Shown: piece by piece, positions 1-4,753 of the stretch
Numbering within the stretch: the stretch's first letter is position 1
How the letters are laid out: every line of letters starts with the position of its first letter
Translations under genes and position numbers: made by a program
Origin: JBBQFD01 sp038321575
GTDB taxonomy: Bacteria; Bacillota_I; Bacilli_A; RF39; UBA660
NCBI GenBank assembly: GCA_038321575.1
Contig: JBBQFD010000028.1
Location: 1 to 8,142 of the forward strand
Length of the DNA stretch: 8,142 nt
Direction: 5' to 3'
Notes under the pieces: model-generated
Told to the model about the DNA's origin: nothing
Databases searched by the model: none
The model's input: the letters and a program-made list of their open reading frames with translations, nothing else

Positions 1-350
1 TGGGAACAATTAATGTTGGTGGAATAATTGGTACTGGTATATCTACTGGATATTCAAATATAGCTCGCACTGTTAATCGTGGCGGATCTGTTACTGGAAC
101 AAGTGCTACTGCACGTGTTAGTGCAAATGTAGCCCCTGCTAGCAATGCAATTGCACTAGATAGCATCTTAGTTAATGGAGCAACTGTTACTAGTGGTAGT
201 TTAACTAGTTTAAGTGGTCGTGACACAACTGCAGCTAATATGTTGCTACAAGCAACTTATACAGCTGTTGGTTTCAATTTTACTAACACAACTCCAGGGA
301 CTTATATTTGGAAGATATCCGGTTCAAATATATGGATAGAAGCGAATTAA
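1..350 (+). CDS. 3' end of a GLUG-like repeat surface/secreted protein (5' truncated)
   Basis: An open frame enters from the left edge (first full codon at base 3) and ends at TAA 348-350, giving 115 C-terminal residues. The peptide is rich in Gly, Thr, Ser, Ala and Asn with almost no Lys. It opens with VGGIIGTGIS, which resembles the GLUG motif of bacterial surface proteins (a Gly-Gly-hydrophobic-hydrophobic-Gly core followed by Ser/Asn and a small-residue strand). The tail, with LQATYTAVGFNF and then YIWKI, resembles the closing segment commonly seen after GLUG repeats. No LPXTG motif, membrane anchor or basic tail follows, so any anchoring must lie upstream or the protein is released. Hand-counted GC is about 39%, clearly above the neighbouring genes, partly because of Ala/Gly/Thr codons. 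It converges on rnhC and shares its terminator. Location outside the cell is inferred from composition and family resemblance. Function is unknown (adhesin-like is possible). Confidence 0.7.
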   Translation, partial: GTINVGGIIGTGISTGYSNIARTVNRGGSVTGTSATARVSANVAPASNAIALDSILVNGATVTSGSLTSLSGRDTTAANMLLQATYTAVGFNFTNTTPGTYIWKISGSNIWIEAN

Positions 351-357
351 TAAAAAT

Positions 358-384
358 AAAAAAGACTAATTATTAGTCTTTTTT
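358..384. terminator. Bidirectional intrinsic terminator between the surface-protein gene and rnhC
   Basis: Bases 358-369 pair perfectly with 373-384 (12 bp, core GACTAA/TTAGTC, loop TTA). An A-run on the left and a T-run (379-385) on the right supply a U-tract for transcripts from either side. The rnhC stop codon (complement of 373-375) lies inside the right arm, so the hairpin overlaps the last codons of rnhC. It sits 7 bases after the stop of the left-hand gene. Confidence 0.85.
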
Positions 385-1317
385 TATTCTTCCAGTATTC
401 TTAAAGTTAATTTTAGCAACATCTTTTAATTTATCAAAACCATATTTTTCGACTATTTTAATACCAACTTCATCAACTTTATTACTAGCACCTTTTGGTA
501 AATCAAAACCAATTAAATCAGATAACTTATTCATTTCTTTAACAAAGATATATCGACTTATTAATGATGCACAAGCAACACTAAGTGATTTATCTTCAGC
601 TTTAGTCATGAATGTTATTTTACGAAAAACATTGGGTGTATCTTTTAAATAATTATAATAAACAAATGGTTTAGCAAACTGATCAACGATAACATAATCA
701 GTAGAGTAGTCTTTACTTGTAAGATTAAGTAAAACTTTATTATGAAGGATAGCTTTAATCTTATTCATATTGATATCACTACTATATTTATTATTATAAT
801 CAGTATTGGAAAGAATAATACTATCAAATGGTATTTTTTTAATAATAGTGGGAACAATTGCCATGATCTTATCATCAGTAAGTTTCTTAGAGTCTTTTAC
901 ACCTAATTCTTCTAACCAACTAATGTCTTCTTTTTTTACATAAGCACTAGTTACTACAATTGGTCCAAAGTAATCACCAGTACCAACTTCATCAGAACCA
1001 ATACTATTAGCATAATAATACTTCTTATCAATAATCAATTCTTTTTTATCTTTCTTATCTTTTTTGTTTTCACTGTTTTTTTCTTTAAGATCAACCCCAG
1101 GATTTGATCTTTTCTCTAATTCCATCCATATCATGGCATCAGCATCAGCGCTAACACCTTGGAAGACTGCTTTACCTGATTCATATACGGTTACAACTGT
1201 ATCTTCGCTATCAGCTTGAAATAGGGCATAAGCAGGCGTTTTATCACGTTTTTTATCTTCAAAAAACTTTAACATTTTATTTTTAGTATTATCACTTATT
1301 TTAAATGAAATTGTCAT
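373..1317 (-). CDS. rnhC: Ribonuclease HIII
   Basis: Endonuclease that cuts the RNA strand of RNA:DNA hybrids, acting in the cytoplasm on R-loops and replication primers. The 314-residue product has the RNase HIII layout. Residues 1 to about 75 form the N-terminal TBP-like substrate-binding domain, followed by a Lys/Glu/Asn-rich linker (about 78-100) and an RNase HII-like catalytic domain. Catalytic signatures are SDEVGTGDYFGP (D109, E110), DSKKL (about 142-146), the Asp of VIVDQFAKP (D212) and AEDKSLSVACAS (E241), giving the DEDE set expected for type HIII rather than the DEDD of type HII. The start is taken as ATG 1315-1317 because GAGGTGG lies 6 bases upstream; an in-frame TTG at 1330-1332 overlaps that ribosome binding site. 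Length is usual for the family. The gene is divergent from cvpA, as in B. subtilis. Confidence 0.96.
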   Translation of the reverse strand: MTISFKISDNTKNKMLKFFEDKKRDKTPAYALFQADSEDTVVTVYESGKAVFQGVSADADAMIWMELEKRSNPGVDLKEKNSENKKDKKDKKELIIDKKYYYANSIGSDEVGTGDYFGPIVVTSAYVKKEDISWLEELGVKDSKKLTDDKIMAIVPTIIKKIPFDSIILSNTDYNNKYSSDINMNKIKAILHNKVLLNLTSKDYSTDYVIVDQFAKPFVYYNYLKDTPNVFRKITFMTKAEDKSLSVACASLISRYIFVKEMNKLSDLIGFDLPKGASNKVDEVGIKIVEKYGFDKLKDVAKINFKNTGRIKKD

Positions 1318-1323
1318 ATAATA

Positions 1324-1330
1324 CCACCTC
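1324..1330 (-). promoter_or_regulatory. Ribosome binding site of rnhC
   Basis: On the minus strand this reads GAGGTGG, ending 6 bases before ATG 1315-1317. It fixes the rnhC start at that ATG and rules out the in-frame TTG that sits within it. Confidence 0.85.
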
Positions 1331-1345
1331 AACTACTATTATTTT

Positions 1346-1351
1346 ATCATA
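1346..1351 (-). promoter_or_regulatory. Probable -10 element of the rnhC promoter
   Basis: The minus strand reads TATGAT here, one mismatch from TATAAT, which would start transcription near base 1339 and give a leader of about 20 bases containing the ribosome binding site. No good -35 is seen; the region upstream is A/T tracts. It is proposed from position and -10 match only. Confidence 0.4.
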
Positions 1352-1386
1352 TAAAAAGTAAAATAGTATTTTTTTTATTTAAATAG

Positions 1387-1395
1387 TGCTATAAT
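1387..1395 (+). promoter_or_regulatory. Extended -10 promoter of cvpA-trxA
   Basis: TGC followed by a perfect TATAAT (1390-1395) forms an extended -10 element. The -35 position (about 1367-1372) is T-rich and not TTGACA-like, so the TG motif probably compensates. Predicted transcription start is near 1402, at the ribosome binding site of cvpA. Confidence 0.65.
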
Positions 1396-1401
1396 TTATA
1401 T

Positions 1402-1407
1402 GGAAGG
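1402..1407 (+). promoter_or_regulatory. Ribosome binding site of cvpA, deciding a GTG start
   Basis: GGAAGG ends 9 bases before GTG 1417-1419. No in-frame ATG lies suitably near, so this site supports GTG initiation. It sits close to the predicted 5' end of the transcript. Confidence 0.65.
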
Positions 1408-1416
1408 ATTGATAGA

Positions 1417-2130
1417 GTGGGTATAGTTGATATAGTAATATTAATATTAATCTTGTTTGGTGCAGTAATGGGCTTTAAGCGTGGATTCACTAAACAATTA
1501 ATATCATTTATTGGTTTTTTTGTAATAGTTATCTTAGCCTTTCAATTTAAAAATGTTATATCGGTTTTTATGTATGAGAATTTACCATTTTTTCCTTTTA
1601 ATGGCTATTTAAAAGGAGTAACAGTTTTAAATATTGCGTTATATGAAATTATTGCTTTTTTCTTAGTATTAGCAATCTTGGGAATAGCATTAAAAGTATT
1701 ATTATTCGCATCAGGTATCTTTGAATCAGCACTTAATTTTACGATCATCCTAGGAATTCCATCAAAGATTTTAGGAGCACTAGTTGGTATGATTGAGGCT
1801 TATGTAATGGTGTTTATTGTACTTTATATTTTAACATTACCATTTTTTAATATACCAATGCTTAATGAATCAAGATTTCGCAATACGATTTTAAATAATA
1901 CACCTATTTTATCAGGTTATGTTGATAAGAGTATGAAAGTAATGACGGAGTTTGCGAAATTAAAAGATAAGTTTAATGATACAACTGATACTAATCAATT
2001 TAATTTAGATACATTAGATTTATTCTTAAAATATAAAGTCGTTAAAGTTAAATCGATTGATATACTAATCGAGAAGAAAAAAATTCAAATTAATAATGTA
2101 GAAAGTGTCCTAAAGGACTATAGAGGATAA
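1417..2130 (+). CDS. cvpA: CvpA family membrane protein
   Basis: The 237-residue protein has about four hydrophobic spans (about 3-20, 28-45, 73-97 and 118-141). An early GFKRGFTKQL segment (20-29) follows the first span and is the hallmark of the CvpA/colicin V production family. A C-terminal cytoplasmic or peripheral tail of about 90 hydrophilic residues follows, with TPILSGYVD (162-170) resembling the family's usual post-membrane segment. The molecular role of CvpA proteins is not settled; in other bacteria they are linked to envelope stress and, in E. coli, to colicin V export, so no transport function is claimed here. The start is GTG with GGAAGG upstream. It is divergent from rnhC and 4 bases ahead of trxA. 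In B. subtilis the homologue yshB also lies beside rnhC (with zapA between) and is followed by polX and mutS2, which are missing here. Confidence 0.85.
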   Translation: MGIVDIVILILILFGAVMGFKRGFTKQLISFIGFFVIVILAFQFKNVISVFMYENLPFFPFNGYLKGVTVLNIALYEIIAFFLVLAILGIALKVLLFASGIFESALNFTIILGIPSKILGALVGMIEAYVMVFIVLYILTLPFFNIPMLNESRFRNTILNNTPILSGYVDKSMKVMTEFAKLKDKFNDTTDTNQFNLDTLDLFLKYKVVKVKSIDILIEKKKIQINNVESVLKDYRG

Positions 2131-2134
2131 AAAT

Positions 2135-2446
2135 ATGGAAATAATATATGGTGATAATCAAAATTTTGATGATTTAATTAAAGAAGGTTTTGTATTTGTT
2201 GATTTTTTCGCTAGCTGGTGTGGACCATGTAAAATGTTAAGCCCGGTTTTAGAAGAAATAGCTAATGAAAATCCTGATTTAAAGATTGTTAAAATAGATG
2301 TAGATAAGGTTCAAGAAATAGCTATTCGTTATAATGTTATGAGTATTCCAACTTTAATTTTATTTAAAGATGGTAAAGTATTAACGCAACGTTTAGGTTT
2401 TGTACCCAAAGAAGTCTTACTTAAATGGATTTTAAGTAATAAATAA
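2135..2446 (+). CDS. trxA: Thioredoxin
   Basis: Small cytoplasmic protein disulfide reductase, normally recycled by NADPH-dependent thioredoxin reductase. At 103 residues it is the usual thioredoxin length. The active site is WCGPC at residues 28-32 (C29, C32), preceded by the buried Asp of FVDFFASWC (D23). The cis-Pro loop is SIPTL (P72), followed by the family's LILFKDGK strand. All residues needed for catalysis are present. ATG starts 4 bases after the cvpA stop, and its AGAGGA ribosome binding site (2122-2127) lies inside the last codons of cvpA, so the two are probably cotranscribed and translationally coupled. A terminator follows at once. Whether this is the main cellular thioredoxin cannot be told from one window. 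Confidence 0.95.
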   Translation: MEIIYGDNQNFDDLIKEGFVFVDFFASWCGPCKMLSPVLEEIANENPDLKIVKIDVDKVQEIAIRYNVMSIPTLILFKDGKVLTQRLGFVPKEVLLKWILSNK

Positions 2447-2450
2447 AGAT

Positions 2451-2477
2451 AACACTAGGAATTCTAGTGTTTTTTTT
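2451..2477 (+). terminator. Intrinsic terminator after trxA
   Basis: AACACTAG (2451-2458) pairs with CTAGTGTT (2464-2471) around a 5-base loop, and an eight-T run (2470-2477) follows. It begins 5 bases after the trxA stop and ends the cvpA-trxA unit. The -10 box of rsmE starts 2 bases later. Confidence 0.88.
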
Positions 2478-2478
2478 G

Positions 2479-2484
2479 TATAAT
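2479..2484 (+). promoter_or_regulatory. Probable -10 element of the rsmE operon
   Basis: A perfect TATAAT lies directly after the trxA terminator U-tract. The -35 position falls within the terminator hairpin and does not resemble TTGACA. Predicted start is near 2491, leaving a leader of only about 9 bases, which places the ribosome binding site at the extreme 5' end. Supported by the consensus match and by the need for a promoter after a strong terminator. Confidence 0.5.
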
Positions 2485-2490
2485 GATAAT

Positions 2491-2496
2491 GGTGAT
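2491..2496 (+). promoter_or_regulatory. Ribosome binding site of rsmE
   Basis: GGTGAT lies just ahead of ATG 2500-2502. The same 12 bases, GGTGATAATATG, precede and include the start of recD2. It supports the ATG at 2500 over an in-frame GTG at 2467 that lies inside the upstream terminator. Confidence 0.65.
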
Positions 2497-2499
2497 AAT

Positions 2500-3210
2500 A
2501 TGCAACGTTATTTTGCAAGTAATAAAGATAATCAAACTGTAATTCTAACAAGTGATGATTTACATCACATCTTAAGAGTTATGCGTATGAAAAGCAATGA
2601 TGAAATTGAAGTAGTTTTTAATCATGAGTTATTTTTGTGTGTACTTAATATTAATGAAAGTGATATTGAGATAAGAGTTTTAAAACAAATAAAACAAGTT
2701 GTTGAAAATAATATTGAAATAACGCTAATAATTCCCATCTTAAAAGAAGCTAAGATGGATTTAATTCTACAAAAGAGTACTGAACTTGGCGTTAATAAAA
2801 TTATTCCCGTGGTTATGAGCCGCAGCATAGTCAAAATAGATGGTAAAGAGGATAAAAAACTTGAACGTTGGCGCCGTATATGTAAAGAAGCTAGTGAACA
2901 ATCAATGCGTTTAGATATCCCAATGATTACTGAGATAAAGCAAATCAGTGAATTAACCAATTATGAGGGAATTAAAATAGTTTGCTCAACAGTTGAAAAA
3001 GTAAATAATATACGATTATTTTTGCAAAAGACAAATAAATATGATAAGATTATGATAGTTATAGGTCCGGAAGGTGGCCTAACAACTACTGAGGAAAATC
3101 AATTTAAAGAATTGGGTTTCACACCTGTTTCTTTAGGTAAGCGTATTATGAGGGTTGAAACCGTACCATTATTTATTTTAAGTGTCTTGAATTACGAAAA
3201 TATGGAGTGA
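2500..3210 (+). CDS. rsmE: 16S rRNA (uracil(1498)-N(3))-methyltransferase
   Basis: S-adenosylmethionine-dependent enzyme that methylates N3 of U1498 in helix 44 of 16S rRNA, acting on the assembled small subunit. The product is 236 residues, normal for the family. The N-terminal PUA-like RNA-binding domain carries DLHHILRVMRM (about 20-30). The C-terminal SPOUT domain carries QKSTELGVNKIIPV (about 91-104), RWRRICKEASEQ (about 123-134), the cofactor-loop signature IGPEGG (188-193) and LGKRIMRVET (212-221) of the trefoil knot. The signature reads RIMRVET where many members have RILRTET, a mild variation. The start ATG 2500 is preferred because of GGTGAT upstream. In many Firmicutes rsmE follows prmA; here it has its own promoter and is followed after 4 bases by an unknown membrane protein whose ribosome binding site overlaps the rsmE stop codon. 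Confidence 0.95.
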   Translation: MQRYFASNKDNQTVILTSDDLHHILRVMRMKSNDEIEVVFNHELFLCVLNINESDIEIRVLKQIKQVVENNIEITLIIPILKEAKMDLILQKSTELGVNKIIPVVMSRSIVKIDGKEDKKLERWRRICKEASEQSMRLDIPMITEIKQISELTNYEGIKIVCSTVEKVNNIRLFLQKTNKYDKIMIVIGPEGGLTTTEENQFKELGFTPVSLGKRIMRVETVPLFILSVLNYENME

Positions 3211-3214
3211 TTAT

Positions 3215-3880
3215 ATGGAAACATTTTTAAATAATTTAATATATGATCAATTTATTTATTACAGTGTTTTATCATTGTTAATTATTCTTTTGATGTTACT
3301 TATTATTCTAATTGTTGGTCGCGATAATAAAAAGCGTCTTAAGGGACTAGAACCAATTACCTTATCAGAAAGTCCTGAAGAAATTAAACCAGAAGATTTA
3401 AAAAATGAAACGGAAATCGAAGGCTTAATTAAAGAAATGCAAGAAGACCTATCTGAAAAACGTTTGGATGTAACAACATTTGAACAACAACAAGAAGAAA
3501 AGTCAATTATTAGTTATCAAGAATTATTAAAAAATAAAATTAAAACTTTACCAGTAAGTCCAACACCATATGTAAATGAAGATACTGAAAAATTAGATTT
3601 AGATTTCAGTGTAGAACCAAAGAAATTTACTAATTCAGAATTTATTTCACCAGTATATGGTCGACAAGATAATAATACTGAATACCCACGTATTAAAAAC
3701 TTTAATGAAGAGTTTTATCAAAAACCAATAGTTGAACAACCAGTTTACCAACAACCAATAGTTGAAGAACCAATTGGTGAGTTAGAAAAAACTTTAAACC
3801 TAAAACCATTAACAGAAGAAATCAAGAAGAACGATGATTTCTTAGGGGCTTTAAAAGAATTCAGAAGAAATCTAGAATAG
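3215..3880 (+). CDS. Single-span membrane protein of unknown function, acidic cytoplasmic tail
   Basis: Not recognised. The 221-residue protein has a short N-terminus, one strong hydrophobic span at about 15-34, then GRDNKKRLK, a positive cluster that by the positive-inside rule puts the long C-terminal part in the cytoplasm. That part is acidic and looks largely disordered. Islands that look conserved-motif-like are FEQQQEEKSIISYQELL (89-105) and the terminal DFLGALKEFRRNL (208-220), a likely amphipathic helix. Between them is a Pro/Val/Glu/Gln stretch with an imperfect 10-residue duplication (PIVEQPVYQQ, PIVEEPIGEL; residues 171-190). The layout of an anchor, flexible linker and short binding motifs suggests a scaffold or tether, which is inference. 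GGAGTGA at 3204-3210 contains the rsmE stop, so translation is coupled to rsmE; the next gene follows 23 bases later. Confidence 0.8.
   Translation: METFLNNLIYDQFIYYSVLSLLIILLMLLIILIVGRDNKKRLKGLEPITLSESPEEIKPEDLKNETEIEGLIKEMQEDLSEKRLDVTTFEQQQEEKSIISYQELLKNKIKTLPVSPTPYVNEDTEKLDLDFSVEPKKFTNSEFISPVYGRQDNNTEYPRIKNFNEEFYQKPIVEQPVYQQPIVEEPIGELEKTLNLKPLTEEIKKNDDFLGALKEFRRNLE
3723..3772 (+). repeat. Short in-frame duplication, 30-base period
   Basis: Bases 3723-3742 and 3753-3772 match at 19 of 20 positions (C3737 versus G3767), offset by exactly 30 bases. The copies encode successive PIVEQP and PIVEEP segments of the membrane protein at 3215, consistent with a small tandem expansion in a flexible linker. 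Confidence 0.75.
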
Positions 3881-3890
3881 TTATATAAAG

Positions 3891-3898
3891 AAGGGTGA
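3891..3898 (+). promoter_or_regulatory. Ribosome binding site deciding the start at 3904
   Basis: AAGGGTGA ends 5 bases before ATG 3904-3906. An in-frame GTG at 3895 is part of this site and is therefore rejected as the start. Confidence 0.75.
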
Positions 3899-3903
3899 AT
3901 AAA

Positions 3904-4689
3904 ATGACAGAAGGAAAAAAGATTACAGTTAATTTAAGTTTTTTTGCATCAGAGAAGGAACTTATATATAACGGACAAAAAGTTGCTAAAACTAAAATTT
4001 TTAATTTAATTAATAGTGATATTAAAGAGGGCAACATAACGGACACTTTAATAATTGATAATTCAAAAAATGATAACTTAGAGCTTATTTGGGTATTCCG
4101 TTATAATAACACTAATACCAAAACACCAAAAACGATTATTTTTCGTTCAAACAAATTAGGTATTTTAGCAGAAGACTTATCATTTTTAAATAAATTATGT
4201 AATAATAAAGTAAAAATCCAAAAACATTCTAAAATGATTAAAAATTATAAAAGAACAGTACAAGTAATTGCAACGGGTGCAATTATAGTATTGATGTTTA
4301 ATTCATGTAGAGATCAAGCATTATATACTGCCATTTCTGATCATCGTTGGCTTATTAATCATGTAATGGATGTAAATGATAATATTTATAAAGATAGTAT
4401 TATATATATGAATAAATTTGGGGATATATCTTTACCAACATTTGCCGAACAAAATGCTTTTAATGATATATATGGTAAATATTTAGCGGAATTAAAACCA
4501 ATCGATGGTTTACAAGCTTCATTAGCTAAATTCTATGCTGATGTTAAATTAACTAATAAAGAGATGGAAAATATTTTAGCCAATTATGAAGCTGAATATG
4601 ATGCTTATCTTAAAGCGTGGGTTGAATATAAAATAACCTATCCTAAAGTTGAAATAAATCCAACAGAAGCTCCAGGTCATTCAAAATAA
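3904..4689 (+). CDS. Single-span membrane protein of unknown function, central transmembrane segment
   Basis: Not recognised. The 261-residue protein has about 115 hydrophilic N-terminal residues with alternating short strands and helices (SFFASEKELIYNG, DTLIIDNS, LELIWVFRY). A basic stretch, KMIKNYKR, leads into one hydrophobic span at about 119-134 (VIATGAIIVLMF), and about 125 residues follow that look mostly helical (for example EMENILANYEAEYDAYLKAW) and end in a Pro-containing tail. Basic residues before the span predict the N-terminal domain inside and the C-terminal domain outside. The FNSC after the span is not a convincing lipobox, because it is far from the N-terminus. It is the last gene of the rsmE unit, 23 bases after the previous gene and 7 bases before a terminator. 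A sensor-like or structural envelope role is possible, but no family supports it. Confidence 0.78.
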   Translation: MTEGKKITVNLSFFASEKELIYNGQKVAKTKIFNLINSDIKEGNITDTLIIDNSKNDNLELIWVFRYNNTNTKTPKTIIFRSNKLGILAEDLSFLNKLCNNKVKIQKHSKMIKNYKRTVQVIATGAIIVLMFNSCRDQALYTAISDHRWLINHVMDVNDNIYKDSIIYMNKFGDISLPTFAEQNAFNDIYGKYLAELKPIDGLQASLAKFYADVKLTNKEMENILANYEAEYDAYLKAWVEYKITYPKVEINPTEAPGHSK

Positions 4690-4696
4690 TATAAAT

Positions 4697-4728
4697 AAGT
4701 AATGAGTTATAGATTCATTACTTTTTTT
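4697..4728 (+). terminator. Intrinsic terminator of the rsmE operon
   Basis: AAGTAATGA (4697-4705) pairs with TCATTACTT (4715-4723) around a 9-base loop, followed by a T-run (4722-4728). It starts 7 bases after the stop of the gene at 3904, and the recD2 promoter begins 1 base after it. Confidence 0.87.
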
Positions 4729-4729
4729 A

Positions 4730-4738
4730 TGTTAAAAT
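4730..4738 (+). promoter_or_regulatory. Extended -10 promoter of recD2
   Basis: TGT followed by TAAAAT (4733-4738) forms an extended -10 one mismatch from consensus. No clear -35 is seen; that position lies in the terminator loop. Predicted start is near 4745, which would give a leader of under 12 bases beginning in the ribosome binding site. Confidence 0.5.
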
Positions 4739-4741
4739 GTA

Positions 4742-4750
4742 AGAGGTGAT
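4742..4750 (+). promoter_or_regulatory. Ribosome binding site of recD2
   Basis: AGAGGTGAT ends 3 bases before ATG 4754, with the core GAGGTG at 4743-4748 giving a 5-base spacing. It fixes the start of recD2. Confidence 0.8.
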
Positions 4751-4753
4751 AAT

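Noticed and set aside
1318..1332. Upstream in-frame TTG start (1330-1332) adding 5 residues to rnhC
   Set aside because: The TTG lies within GAGGTGG, the ribosome binding site of ATG 1315-1317, and has no such site of its own.
2467..2499. Upstream in-frame GTG start adding 11 residues to rsmE
   Set aside because: It lies inside the terminator hairpin and U-tract of trxA and upstream of the predicted promoter. ATG 2500 has a ribosome binding site, and MQRYF is a typical RsmE N-terminus.
2622..2960. Minus-strand open frame of 112 codons
   Set aside because: It lies wholly inside rsmE, whose frame has clear family motifs. The antisense protein is Ser/Ile/Leu-rich with no motif and no ribosome binding site seen.
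3895..3903. Upstream in-frame GTG start adding 3 residues to the gene at 3904
   Set aside because: The GTG is part of AAGGGTGA, the ribosome binding site for ATG 3904.
3861..4046. Minus-strand open frame of 61 codons across the junction of the two unknown membrane protein genes
   Set aside because: It is antisense to two well-supported frames and its hydrophobic product is what AT-rich reverse complements often give; no promoter or ribosome binding site was seen.
4270..4320. Lipoprotein signal in the gene at 3904 (hydrophobic span followed by FNSC)
   Set aside because: The span begins near residue 118, far from the N-terminus, and no proper L-[AS]-[GA]-C lipobox is present.
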